From Labilibaculum filiforme (GTDB lineage Bacteria > Bacteroidota > Bacteroidia > Bacteroidales > Marinifilaceae): a DNA stretch of 64,000 nucleotides. The DNA lies in assembly GCF_002843315.1 (NCBI RefSeq), contig NZ_MVDD01000007.1, positions 124,001 to 188,000 on the forward strand, written 5' to 3'. The notes under the pieces were generated by a model. That model was given only the letters and a program-made list of their open reading frames with translations, made no database searches and had not been told where the DNA came from. The translations under genes and the position numbers were made by a program. Positions 16,852 through 25,411 of the stretch are shown here, piece after piece (the first letter of the stretch is position 1; every line of letters starts with the position of its first letter).

Positions 16852-17017
16852 TGTTAGTATTCTACTATTGAGCGAGTTAACTTTTCGAAAAAAGTGAAAA
16901 GTTTTCCAAAAAGAAAATAATGAGTAGGGCTACATAGAAAACCAATTGATATCTACAAGCGCATTAGTCACCAAAAAACCACCATTAATAAAAAGAATAA
17001 TATCAAAACGTGGCACC

Positions 17018-17038
17018 CTCAATAAACATTGAGTTTTT
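17018..17038 (+). terminator. orphan plus-strand terminator-like hairpin
   Basis: CTCAAT-AAAC-ATTGAG followed by five Ts is readable as a terminator only on the plus strand, although both flanking genes are on the minus strand. It may close an unseen short plus-strand transcript or be chance. Confidence 0.3.
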
Positions 17039-17071
17039 AAAATTCAAACTAAATATACCCTTAGAAAATAA

Positions 17072-18295
17072 CTAAATTATGGAAAGTATTTGAGCACTAG
17101 CTCCTCGTTTTGAATCGACGTAATTTTTTGATTTTTCACCAGAAAACTGTCTCTTTTTTTCATTTTCGAAGTAATTATCCAATAATAGCCTCAAATCCTC
17201 ATACTTTTCATAAGAATACGAAGCGCCCAATTCAATTAGATCTTTTGCTTCCTGAAATTTATGGTAATTAGGACCAAAAATAATGGGTAATCCGAAGGTT
17301 GCAGCCTCTAAAGTATTGTGAATTCCACGACCAAAACCACCACCAATATAGGATACATCACCATAACGGTACAAGGAAGAAAGTACTCCAATACAATCAA
17401 TCACCAATACTTCGGCGGCTTCAATTTCAGCTTTTGCAGCTCCTGTAAATCGCACCCAAGGCTTTTGAATTTGTGCCACGATATTTTTTATATGACTTTC
17501 ATCTACCTCGTGAGCTGCAATAATGTATTTATAGTTATTTTTAGAGGTATTGATGTAATTAATTAAAAATTCCTCATCTTTTGGCCAAGTGCTTCCGGCA
17601 ATCAACACCAATCGTCCTTGACTAAACCCCTCCACTTCTGCTAAAGTTTTTGAACCTGTCGCAATAGAATATACTCTATCGAAACGGGTATCCCCGGCAA
17701 TCGAAACATTTTTTAATCCGATACTATTTAGCAAATCTGCGGATTCTTGGTTTTGCACAAAAAGATGTGTGAAAGCAGTAAGCATTCCTCTGTAAAATCC
17801 CCCCCAAGGCTTAAAAAATAGTTGGTTCGATCGAAAAATAGTAGAAAATATATAAGTAGGAACCTTTCTATTTTTCAATTCCTTTAAATAATGATGCCAG
17901 AATTCATATTTAATAAAGAAGGCCATTTTTGGATTTACAATATCGACAAAGCGTTTTGCGTGCGAAGGAAAATCGGGTGGTAGGTAGAAAATAAAATCCG
18001 CGCCAGCGTAATTCTTACGAACTTCGTAACCCGATGGAGAAAAGAATGTGAGTACGATTTTATATTCGGGATGCTCCTCTTTAAATTTTTCGATTACCGG
18101 ACGACCTTGCTCAAACTCGCCCAAAGATGCAGAGTGAAACCAAACTAAATTTTCTTCCCCTTTTACTGCGGCAGCTATATTGGAAAGTAAATTCTTTCTG
18201 CCATCGACCCATTGTTTTGCTTTTGGGTTAAAAAAAGCAGCAATTCGCACTACAAAAACATAAAATCGTATCGAAAGATTATAAAAGAGAACCAT
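17072..18295 (-). CDS. waaA: 3-deoxy-D-manno-octulosonic acid (Kdo) transferase
   Basis: 407 residues, the usual length. It transfers Kdo from CMP-Kdo to lipid A precursor at the inner membrane. An N-terminal hydrophobic segment (residues about 3-24) anchors it. The acceptor-domain motif WFHSASLGEFEQGRPVI holds the conserved catalytic Glu. The C-terminal GT-B domain has GGGFGRGIHNTLEAATFGLPIIFGPN, the nucleotide-sugar site. It is a single gene, with a -7-like box CAAAACTA (plus strand, 18348-18355) upstream. It supports a Gram-negative envelope. Confidence 0.93.
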   Translation of the reverse strand: MVLFYNLSIRFYVFVVRIAAFFNPKAKQWVDGRKNLLSNIAAAVKGEENLVWFHSASLGEFEQGRPVIEKFKEEHPEYKIVLTFFSPSGYEVRKNYAGADFIFYLPPDFPSHAKRFVDIVNPKMAFFIKYEFWHHYLKELKNRKVPTYIFSTIFRSNQLFFKPWGGFYRGMLTAFTHLFVQNQESADLLNSIGLKNVSIAGDTRFDRVYSIATGSKTLAEVEGFSQGRLVLIAGSTWPKDEEFLINYINTSKNNYKYIIAAHEVDESHIKNIVAQIQKPWVRFTGAAKAEIEAAEVLVIDCIGVLSSLYRYGDVSYIGGGFGRGIHNTLEAATFGLPIIFGPNYHKFQEAKDLIELGASYSYEKYEDLRLLLDNYFENEKKRQFSGEKSKNYVDSKRGASAQILSII

Positions 18296-18347
18296 ATTTG
18301 AAATTTATTACTGTTAACCGGAATAGCTTCCTTATATTTATTCTCTG

Positions 18348-18355
18348 CAAAACTA
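18348..18355 (-). promoter_or_regulatory. waaA promoter -7 element
   Basis: TAGTTTTG on the minus strand fits TAnnTTTG, 53 bases before the waaA start. The -33 element is unclear. Confidence 0.35.
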
Positions 18356-18444
18356 ATAATTTTAGGGGTAGGAATTCGTTTTAAGATCAAGCGATTTCAT
18401 TTTTACAAACTTGAACCGATAACTAAAATAGATACATTAATCAC

Positions 18445-21400
18445 TTGAGATTTCAACTCCTCTTCATATTGCTGATTTTATCTGGTTTTAAAGTGCTTGG
18501 TCAGACTCAAAGCAATTTAAGAAGCAAAATTCTGTATTTAAATCGGGATACAATTCCTTTGGATTCGCTATTAATTTTACCAGGAACCGTAAAAGTTTAT
18601 CAGCAAAATGAACTAGTAAACAAAGATTGGTATCAGATTAATGTAGGAAAGGGAAGCTTTATTCCTTCGCAGGAACTAAAAGAAAAGGGAGAATCAATTA
18701 AAATTGAATACCGAGTATTCGATTACAATATAAAACAGCCCAAATACAATCGAGATTTATCGCAACTAAAACTATCGGGCAGCAATCGTCCCAATACCTT
18801 TGCCATTAGTCCTTCGCACAAAAGCAGAGATGTATTTTCGGGCGACCAACTGGAAAAACAAGGCAATTATACTCGAGGCATTTCCTATGGCAACAATCAG
18901 GATGTAGTGGTGAATTCGAACCTGAACTTGCAATTATCCGGAAAGTTGACCAACGAAGTGAGTATTTTGGCGGCCATTTCGGATAATAACATTCCCATTC
19001 AACCCGACGGAAACACGCAAACCATAAATGATTTTGATCGCATCTACATTCAATTATACGACGACACCAAGGAACTCACTTTGGGCGACTATGAGCTACA
19101 AAGTCCCACCGGAAAATTCATGCGCTTTTACAAAAAAGTACAGGGAGGTAAATTCTCTGGCTTATTAGCAAAGGGAAAAAAGAGCAAAACCGAACTGAAA
19201 TCGACCATTAGTGCTTCCATTGCCAAAGGAAAATTTAATAGAATGGAACTGCAAGGTTCGGAGGGAATTCAAGGACCTTACCGATTAATTGGCGCCAACA
19301 ACGAAAGCTATATTATTGTTTTGGCTGGTACCGAAAAAGTGTTTGTAGATGGAAAGCTCTTGAGCAGAGGAGAACAAAACGATTACGTAATTAATTACAA
19401 TACTGCCGAACTTAGCTTCACTACAAAACAACCAATTACACGAAACTCTAGAATTATAATTGAATTTGAGTACTCCGAAGAAAACTATTCGAGATACCTC
19501 CTTTTTAACAGCAACGAACTAAAAACCAGAACTGGAAAATTCTGGTTCAATTTCTATCACGAACAGGATAGTAAAAATCAGTCCATCGATCAATCTTTAA
19601 GCGACGAAAACAAGCTGTTGCTTAGTACTATTGGAGATAAACTAGAACTAGCAAAGGTTGCAAACATTGAGGAAGTTGAATATTCGAACGACTTTGTTTT
19701 GTATAAAAAAATCAAGCGAAGCATAGAGAACGTTGAGTACGAGATTTACCAATACTCTACCAATGTTGATAGTGCCATTTACCGAGCCACTTTTTCGTAT
19801 GCAGGAATAAATAAGGGAAATTATCAGCTGGCGAATGGTGTTGCCAATGGTCGTGTTTACCAATGGATGGATCCGGTAAACGGAGTTCCGCAAGGGGAAT
19901 TTGAGCCAATTGTACAATTAGTCGCGCCACAAAAGCAACAATTATATTCCTTTGGCGGAGATGTAAACTTAAGTGAAAACCTGAATTCAAAATTCGAATT
20001 GGCTTTGAGTAATCGTGATCTGAACACATTTTCGTCGATTGATGATAGCAATAATCAGGGGATTGCCTTTGATTTTTCGATGCGAAAAAATATGCCTTTC
20101 GCAGATACACTAAAGCACTTGGAAACCACACTGGATTTTCATCATATCCAGAAAAACTTTTCGGAGATAGAACCATTCCGATCGGCAGAATTTATACGGG
20201 ACTGGAATTTGCAGGATGACTTTACGGATGCTAACGAAAACTTTTATTCGCTAAGCAATATTTTCTCGAACCAAAATTGGGGACAAGCTGGATACGAATT
20301 TTCAATTCTGAAGAAAGACAGCGATTATCAGGGAAACAATCATGCTTTAAATTTACAGTTCGCCAAAAAGCGTGTTTCTATTAATTTTACGGGAAATTCT
20401 TTATCTACCGATCAGGAAAATGTGGAAACAAAATTCTACCGACACCTACTCAATACATCGTATGCACTTGGCTTTGCGAAAATTGGTTTGCAAACCGAAA
20501 ATGAAAACAACCAATGGAAAAACAAAAACAGTCGGGATCTTTTGCAAAATAGCGCTTCCTTTTATTCCTACAAGGCATATATTAGCAACAGAGACTCCTC
20601 GAACAACCAATTTCAGGCCTATTATCAGAAAAGAAAAGATTTACTGCCCTTTGAAAGGGATCTGAAAGCGCAAAGTGAATCGCAAGATTTTGGAGCGCAA
20701 ATCTGGTTAAAAAAGAACCGAAACAATCAGCTAAAATTAGAAACTGTTTACCGAAAACTATCCATATTGGATGATAGCTATACCGACGAAAAACCCGAAA
20801 ATACTTTTTTGGGAAAATTGGAACATCAGGCGCGTATTAAAAAAGGCTTGTTGCAAACTTCGACCTACTACGAACTGGGATCGGGCTTAGAGAGCGAAAA
20901 AGAATTTTCTTTTGTAGAGGTAAACGAGGGACAAGGAATTTATCGGTGGACAGACTACAACGCAAATGAAGTAAAAGAAATTAACGAATTTGAGGTGGCA
21001 AGCTTTAAAGACGAAGCCAATTACATTCGCGTAAGCACCAACACGACGAACTATCAGAAAGTATTTACCAGCGAATTCCGACAGACTTTTTATTTGCGCT
21101 TGGCACAATTAAAAGCGAAAGGCGATTTAATTTCTTTTTTGAAACGATTTAGCAACCGATTTGCCTACCGCATTTCGAAAAAGAGTTTAAAGAATGATTT
21201 TGATCTGTACGCGAATCCTTTCTTGGCTCATGCCTCCAATGAAAATCTGATTACCATTAATTCGAGTTTTCAGAATACCTTGTCGTACCGAAAACCCAAA
21301 TCGAAAACCAATTGGGACCTTATTCATTTAAGCAGCAACGGAAAGCAACTGCTTACACAAGGTTTCGAGCGCCGAAAATTTATGCAGAATGGCTTTCGCT

Positions 21401-21897
21401 TTCAGTGGAAAATTGGAGATTCGAACCAATTGAGCAATCGTATTGATTTGGGAGAGAAAAACCTAAATAACGAATCGTTTACGGATAAAAATTACTCTTT
21501 GCAGGAAATTAAGAACGAACTAAAACTTCAATTTCAACCTACGCTTAATTTTCAATTCGGATTAAGCTACACTTACAACAGCAAAGAAAACGATTTAGCC
21601 ACAGAAAAATCGAGCACACACAATATAGGAGCCGATTGCCAGTATTCTTTGGTAAAAACCGGCAAATTAATGGCAACCGTTAACTTTTTGATGGTTGATT
21701 TTAACGCAGAATCGAACAGCTCGATAGCCTATGAAATGCTCGAAGGTTTTTTACCCGGCAACAACACAACCTGGAGCCTTGGCTACAACCAACAGCTATC
21801 GAATATTTTTCAATTGAGCGTTTCGTACAACGGCAGAAATAGCGAAGGAGGCAAAACAATTCATGTGGGCAGCATGGAAGTACGCGCTTATTTTTAA
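18445..21897 (+). CDS. large outer-membrane beta-barrel protein, function unknown
   Basis: 1150 residues with a Sec signal (FQLLFILLILSGFKVLGQ), then a globular N-terminal part and a very long stretch of alternating hydrophobic and polar residues typical of outer-membrane strands. It carries the conserved-looking GIQGPYRLIGANNE and GNYTRGISYGNNQDVVV motifs, which I associate with large uncharacterised Bacteroidetes outer-membrane proteins. The end, SMEVRAYF, has the terminal aromatic residue expected for barrel assembly. A stop codon 21 bases before 18445 leaves no ATG upstream, so the start is most likely TTG. The role is not known. A metallo-hydrolase gene follows after 30 bases and may be cotranscribed. 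Confidence 0.75.
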   Translation: MRFQLLFILLILSGFKVLGQTQSNLRSKILYLNRDTIPLDSLLILPGTVKVYQQNELVNKDWYQINVGKGSFIPSQELKEKGESIKIEYRVFDYNIKQPKYNRDLSQLKLSGSNRPNTFAISPSHKSRDVFSGDQLEKQGNYTRGISYGNNQDVVVNSNLNLQLSGKLTNEVSILAAISDNNIPIQPDGNTQTINDFDRIYIQLYDDTKELTLGDYELQSPTGKFMRFYKKVQGGKFSGLLAKGKKSKTELKSTISASIAKGKFNRMELQGSEGIQGPYRLIGANNESYIIVLAGTEKVFVDGKLLSRGEQNDYVINYNTAELSFTTKQPITRNSRIIIEFEYSEENYSRYLLFNSNELKTRTGKFWFNFYHEQDSKNQSIDQSLSDENKLLLSTIGDKLELAKVANIEEVEYSNDFVLYKKIKRSIENVEYEIYQYSTNVDSAIYRATFSYAGINKGNYQLANGVANGRVYQWMDPVNGVPQGEFEPIVQLVAPQKQQLYSFGGDVNLSENLNSKFELALSNRDLNTFSSIDDSNNQGIAFDFSMRKNMPFADTLKHLETTLDFHHIQKNFSEIEPFRSAEFIRDWNLQDDFTDANENFYSLSNIFSNQNWGQAGYEFSILKKDSDYQGNNHALNLQFAKKRVSINFTGNSLSTDQENVETKFYRHLLNTSYALGFAKIGLQTENENNQWKNKNSRDLLQNSASFYSYKAYISNRDSSNNQFQAYYQKRKDLLPFERDLKAQSESQDFGAQIWLKKNRNNQLKLETVYRKLSILDDSYTDEKPENTFLGKLEHQARIKKGLLQTSTYYELGSGLESEKEFSFVEVNEGQGIYRWTDYNANEVKEINEFEVASFKDEANYIRVSTNTTNYQKVFTSEFRQTFYLRLAQLKAKGDLISFLKRFSNRFAYRISKKSLKNDFDLYANPFLAHASNENLITINSSFQNTLSYRKPKSKTNWDLIHLSSNGKQLLTQGFERRKFMQNGFRFQWKIGDSNQLSNRIDLGEKNLNNESFTDKNYSLQEIKNELKLQFQPTLNFQFGLSYTYNSKENDLATEKSSTHNIGADCQYSLVKTGKLMATVNFLMVDFNAESNSSIAYEMLEGFLPGNNTTWSLGYNQQLSNIFQLSVSYNGRNSEGGKTIHVGSMEVRAYF

Positions 21898-21927
21898 CTT
21901 TAGTCTTCCAAAAGATTATTATACCAA

Positions 21928-23046
21928 ATGAAAAAAATAAAACGAATAATGATTATAGCTTTATCCCTACTTATAACTCTTGCAATAATTGTTTTTGCAT
22001 TTCTACAACAATCAAAATTTGGACAGTTGCCTAAAGGGGAACGTTTAGAAATAATCAAACAATCGCCAAATTACAAAAATGGACAATTTCAGAACATAGA
22101 ACATACTCCTGATTTAACCGAAGGCTATGGTTTTTTTTCTGTTTTATACGAATTTCTTTTTGTGAAACACGAAAGAACAACTCCTACAGATAAAATACCA
22201 TCTCAAAAAACGAGAATTGCTGATCTTGATCCTGAAGAAAATGTTCTTATTTGGTTTGGACACTCCTCTTACTACATGCAGTTGGATGGAAAGAAAATTT
22301 TGGTAGATCCTGTTTTTTGTGGTTCCTCCTCGCCAATACCAAATAACATTATGGCTTTTGCAGGAACCGATAGATATACTCCTGATGACTTTGGGCAGAT
22401 TGATTATCTATTCATAACCCACGATCATTGGGATCATATGGATCACCAAACTTTACTAGCTCTAAATAAAAAGGTAAAAAAGGTTATTTGTGGCTTGGGT
22501 ACAGGACAACATTTCGAATACTGGGGCTACGATACCAATAAAGTGATTGAAAAAGATTGGAACGAAGAACTCATTTTAGATGATGGTTTTGTTGTAAATA
22601 CAGTAACCAGCAGACATTTTTCGGGCCGAGGATTAAGCAGAAACAAAGCGCTTTGGATGGCTTACGTACTTAAAACACCAAGCATGCAAGTGTATTTAGG
22701 TGGCGATAGTGGTTATGGAAAACACTTTGCCGAAATTGGAAAGAAATTTGGCACATTCGATTTGGTGATTTTAGAAAATGGACAATACGATAAAAAATGG
22801 AAGTACATTCACATGATGCCAAATGAAGTTTTAAAGGCAGCCAAAGACTTAAATGCGAAACGAGTTTTCCCTGTACATTCCTCTAAATTTAAGCTAGCCA
22901 ACCATGCCTGGGATGAACCTTTAAAAGAGATCACGAAATTAAATGAGGAGGCTAAACAAAATCTACTGACTCCTATTATTGGCGAGAAAGTAAACCTAAA
23001 AGACAGTACTCAAGTATTTTCAGAATGGTGGGTTGGGGTTAACTAA
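21928..23046 (+). CDS. metallo-beta-lactamase-fold hydrolase, membrane-anchored
   Basis: 372 residues. An N-terminal hydrophobic segment (residues about 7-27, IMIIALSLLITLAIIVFAFL) is a signal anchor or uncleaved signal. The MBL core begins near residue 105 with WFGHSSYYMQLDGKKILVDP. The metal motif is THDHWDHMD, with later ligands in SRHFSGRG, YLGGDSGYG and FPVHSSKF. The order and spacing resemble the UlaG/NAPE-PLD/RomA branch, which cleaves phosphodiesters or lactone-like substrates. The exact substrate is not given by sequence. It follows the large outer-membrane protein closely. Confidence 0.85.
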   Translation: MKKIKRIMIIALSLLITLAIIVFAFLQQSKFGQLPKGERLEIIKQSPNYKNGQFQNIEHTPDLTEGYGFFSVLYEFLFVKHERTTPTDKIPSQKTRIADLDPEENVLIWFGHSSYYMQLDGKKILVDPVFCGSSSPIPNNIMAFAGTDRYTPDDFGQIDYLFITHDHWDHMDHQTLLALNKKVKKVICGLGTGQHFEYWGYDTNKVIEKDWNEELILDDGFVVNTVTSRHFSGRGLSRNKALWMAYVLKTPSMQVYLGGDSGYGKHFAEIGKKFGTFDLVILENGQYDKKWKYIHMMPNEVLKAAKDLNAKRVFPVHSSKFKLANHAWDEPLKEITKLNEEAKQNLLTPIIGEKVNLKDSTQVFSEWWVGVN

Positions 23047-23169
23047 TTCCAATAAGACCCAACCGAAGTTTTAAAAGGCATAAGGATAAATATAGAAATA
23101 GAGCAAGTCCAAAGGGGGCTAAAAACCAAAGAAATACATTGTAAAAAAACCTTAACTTAATGACATTGA

Positions 23170-23183
23170 GCGCGAGCTAGCAG
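23170..23183 (+). repeat. partial REP-like sequence
   Basis: GCGCGAGCTAGCAG resembles, with a short deletion, the end of the REP-like element found three times further on (24.2-25.4 kb). It probably marks the left edge of that accessory region. Confidence 0.35.
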
Positions 23184-23266
23184 GAGTCAACTATCAGGAA
23201 CAGAAGTAAACTTTCATTCTCAAACACGCAAGGCATTGAAGTTTTTTATTGTAAACAATTATTGAC

Positions 23267-23274
23267 TAAATTTG
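23267..23274 (+). promoter_or_regulatory. promoter -7 element of the HTH pair
   Basis: TAAATTTG fits TAnnTTTG and lies 40 bases before the HTH start; a T-rich -33-like stretch is at 23242-23247. Confidence 0.45.
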
Positions 23275-23313
23275 CAAATAACAGTAAACTTCAATACTCT
23301 AAAGATATATATA

Positions 23314-23643
23314 ATGACCTTAGGCGATAGGATTACCGAGCTTCGAAAGCAAAAAGACTGGTCTCAAACAGAACTGGCAAAAAATATTGATGCTTCAAGA
23401 GAAGCTATTAGTAAATATGAAAGAAATGAAGCCGTCCCTTCCGTAGAAACAGCTAAAAAAATTGCGGATACTTTTAATGTTACCCTTGATTACCTTATGG
23501 ATGAGGCAGGTTCCAGCTTCGATAAACAGACTGTAAACCGCATTAAAAGCATAGAACAACTGAACCCCGAAGACAAATCTCACCTATTTGCCGTTCTGGA
23601 TGCTTTCCTTAGAGATGTAAAAACCAAACAAGCTTATTTATGA
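23314..23643 (+). CDS. XRE-family HTH regulator
   Basis: 109 residues from the ATG at 23314 (MTLGDRITELRK), preferred over the in-frame codon at 23272. The helix-turn-helix of the phage repressor/XRE type covers residues 4-60 (KDWSQTELAKNIDASREAISKYERNEAVPS). The C-terminal ~45 residues form a short helical tail. It is a DNA-binding repressor. Its stop overlaps the start of the next gene (ATGA), so the two are translated together. It stands at the edge of an accessory island. Confidence 0.85.
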   Translation: MTLGDRITELRKQKDWSQTELAKNIDASREAISKYERNEAVPSVETAKKIADTFNVTLDYLMDEAGSSFDKQTVNRIKSIEQLNPEDKSHLFAVLDAFLRDVKTKQAYL

Positions 23644-23939
23644 GTTACGTTCAAGAACAACAAAAAAAGCTAATGATTGAACGCTTGCAAAACAATGCCG
23701 AACTATTAATCGAAGATATTAATGACATTATTCATGCTCTACAAGTAGCCTCTGGTAATGCAACGGGTGTTGGAAAAATAAAAGGCATTCTACAATATTT
23801 AGAACAAATGCCTATTCATATTATTACAGCTAATGGAGAACAAGTAATTAAGGATAAATTTGAACTTTCCAAATTTATCCAAACACTTGATAAATACATT
23901 GACTTTACTATCGATAGAGATTTTAAAGATTATTTCTGA
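23640..23939 (+). CDS. small protein of unknown function coupled to the HTH gene
   Basis: 99 residues, no signal peptide, mostly helical with acidic and Gln/Leu-rich segments; no motif I recognise. It overlaps the HTH stop by four bases (ATGA) and so depends on it for translation. Pairs of this form are often regulator-partner or toxin-antitoxin units, but nothing in the sequence proves that. It ends six bases from the convergent toxin fragment at 23946. Confidence 0.65.
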   Translation: MSYVQEQQKKLMIERLQNNAELLIEDINDIIHALQVASGNATGVGKIKGILQYLEQMPIHIITANGEQVIKDKFELSKFIQTLDKYIDFTIDRDFKDYF

Positions 23940-23945
23940 TTTATA

Positions 23946-24223
23946 TTAAAACCACGATTTTATATTACTCCATTCACTATCATTTAAATTTTTTGGTTTG
24001 TAATTTTTAGACACTAAAAGATTTAATTCTTCAGCAAATGCTCCATCTAATTTTTCTGTTGCATCAAATATATCATCCGCTTTTTGAGGAATAGTTGCTA
24101 AATAAATATCATCTCCCCTTTCTATAGCATTATTCAACCATGGTTTATTATAAGCAGTCCACCAAGTTGAAGCATCATAATAATGGTCTGGTTTATTCAG
24201 AAGGTTTATTCCCCCGGAAGTTT
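23946..24223 (-). pseudogene. orphan C-terminal domain of a polymorphic toxin
   Basis: A 92-codon frame without an ATG, beginning right at a REP-like element. It encodes a domain with ASTWWTAYNKPWLNNAIERG, then DDIYLATIPQ, then a Phe/Leu-rich end and a stop at 23946. This layout (FW..YN.PWL..AI.RGDDI.LAT) is what I recall from C-terminal toxin tips of Bacteroidetes Rhs-type polymorphic toxins. No delivery domain, no signal and no immunity gene follow. It is best read as a displaced cassette or remnant. Confidence 0.5.
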
Positions 24224-24334
24224 CCCCCGCTAGCGCGAGCTTGTAGCTCGTGTTCTGCGTAGCAGTTTTACCTACAATAATTCAACTGGAACCTGTCCTA
24301 CTTCTCCAGCATAATTTTTTGCACTACTGTATTT
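24224..24334 (-). repeat. 111-bp direct repeat, left copy (REP + RAYT 3' end)
   Basis: Nearly identical to 25362-25474: both contain the REP-like palindrome followed, in plus-strand order, by the last 20 codons of a RAYT-like gene. The copies differ by a two-base insertion next to the REP. They bracket the orphan toxin/immunity pair in direct orientation. Confidence 0.85.
24229..24265 (-). repeat. REP-like palindrome, copy 1
   Basis: Core stem CGAGCT-ACA-AGCTCG with GCTA-type flanks and a GTAG tetranucleotide on the plus strand, the usual sign of RAYT-associated REPs. Identical to the copy at 25367-25403 and inverted relative to the one at 24498-24526. Confidence 0.7.
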
Positions 24335-24379
24335 CCAGTGATGAGCCTCTTCTACAAAACCTGCTTCCACAGGATTATT
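24272..24379 (-). pseudogene. 3' remnant of a REP-associated tyrosine transposase (RAYT)
   Basis: 35 codons plus TAG. The residues NNPVEAGFVEE, then HHWKYSSAKNYAGEVG, match the C-terminal signature of Y1/RAYT transposases (NPV.AG.V....WK.SS). The catalytic HUH and Tyr parts are missing; the adjoining 24380-24490 shows no continuation. It cannot be active. Confidence 0.7.
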
Positions 24380-24497
24380 GAAACTTATATTTTCGGCTCA
24401 AATCCTATTAAAATTTAATTGTCAGCCTAAGATAAATAAAATTCAATTAACTTAATATTATTCCTCATATTGGAACATTTAAAGCATTACTGCATTC

Positions 24498-24526
24498 GCA
24501 GAACACGAGCTACAAGCTCGCGCTAG
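24498..24526 (+). repeat. REP-like palindrome, copy 2 (inverted)
   Basis: GCAGAACACGAG followed by CTACAAGCTCGCGCTAGC, the same element as copies 1 and 3 but in opposite orientation. With copy 1 it brackets the RAYT remnant, the usual inverted REP pair of a RAYT locus. Confidence 0.7.
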
Positions 24527-24634
24527 CAGGGGACAATCTTATTAAAGCTGCTAAATTAAAGGCTATATAGCTTAACATCATTCCATTTACGATAAATAAT
24601 TTGACGAACTGCTTAAATTAACGAGGCTATATCT

Positions 24635-25054
24635 TTAATGGTTAATTAAAATGCTTACAGCTTCAACTTCTTCCATTTGAATATTATTAGGCTCAAGTTC
24701 TTCTCTTGATATTAATTCAATCTTAGAAAACCCTTTATTAAATTTAGGTTCAAAAACTGTAAGGTAAATATTATCTCTTGAGGTTTGGTCAATAGTCGTT
24801 TTATATAACATCTCATTATCTAAATAATTCAAGAATCCTTCTTTATCAACCAAATTATAAAATTCAAGAATCAACCCTCTTGCATCAGACATTATAGTTA
24901 AAGATGTTGCAAAGTTACCTGTTAAGGAATTGGTAAAAAACGGCATCTTTTCAAAAGATATATCTTCCGACACAATTAAATCAAGAACAGCTTTTACTTC
25001 TTGTAAAGTAATAACTTCCTTAAACCTATCAATAAATTCTTTAAATGATTTCAT
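24635..25054 (-). CDS. candidate immunity protein
   Basis: 139 residues, acidic, no signal peptide, no domain I can name. It begins two bases after the stop of the toxin-like fragment upstream on the same strand, the tight spacing usual for polymorphic-toxin immunity genes. Only position supports the role. It appears intact with an ATG start. Confidence 0.5.
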   Translation of the reverse strand: MKSFKEFIDRFKEVITLQEVKAVLDLIVSEDISFEKMPFFTNSLTGNFATSLTIMSDARGLILEFYNLVDKEGFLNYLDNEMLYKTTIDQTSRDNIYLTVFEPKFNKGFSKIELISREELEPNNIQMEEVEAVSILINH

Positions 25055-25056
25055 TT

Positions 25057-25344
25057 CTATTCAATCAGTTCTAAGTTCGTCATACCTTTTGCATCAGGTA
25101 TATAAAATTGCTCCCCACCACCTGTATATACATCCGTATTGCCACGCCATGTAATATCTGATGCTGTAGATTTTAGATATTCCATATCACCTTTTACCCT
25201 AAACTTTCGTTGAATACGGTTACCCGCAGGGATTCCCAAAACATCAGGCGTTAAATTTTTGTCATATGTAAAATATTGCCCTACATTATTTTGGTCAAAC
25301 ACATCTGCTGTGCCTCGTTTTGGATAAATCCAAGAGTAAATCAC
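25057..25344 (-). CDS. orphan polymorphic-toxin C-terminal domain
   Basis: 95 residues if the GTG at 25344 is used, though the open frame runs back to the edge of the REP-like element. The domain has WIYPKRGTADVFDQNN, then a YDKNLTPDVLGIPAGNR stretch, and a glycine-rich TGGGEQFYIPDA motif near the end. This looks like a toxin tip domain, but I cannot assign its catalytic class. No delivery module is attached. A small gene follows after two bases as probable immunity. Confidence 0.5.
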   Translation of the reverse strand: MIYSWIYPKRGTADVFDQNNVGQYFTYDKNLTPDVLGIPAGNRIQRKFRVKGDMEYLKSTASDITWRGNTDVYTGGGEQFYIPDAKGMTNLELIE

Positions 25345-25366
25345 ATCGTTTTCTTTTGCAACCCCC

Positions 25367-25403
25367 GCTAGCGCGAGCTTGTAGCTCGTGTTCTGCGTAG
25401 CAG
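25367..25403 (-). repeat. REP-like palindrome, copy 3
   Basis: Same sequence and orientation as copy 1. The toxin-like reading frame begins immediately after it on the minus strand. Confidence 0.7.
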
Positions 25404-25411
25404 TTAATTAC

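Larger units (their letters stand above)
16689..17071. other. intergenic upstream of nrdJ
   Basis: 383 bases without a gene. It carries a -7 element and a consensus DnaA box on the nrdJ side and a small plus-strand hairpin/T-run near the waaA side, listed separately. No NrdR box palindrome and no cobalamin riboswitch were recognised. Confidence 0.5.

Noticed and set aside
16689-17071. Cobalamin riboswitch upstream of nrdJ
   Set aside because: No B12-box-like sequence or matching folds recognised.
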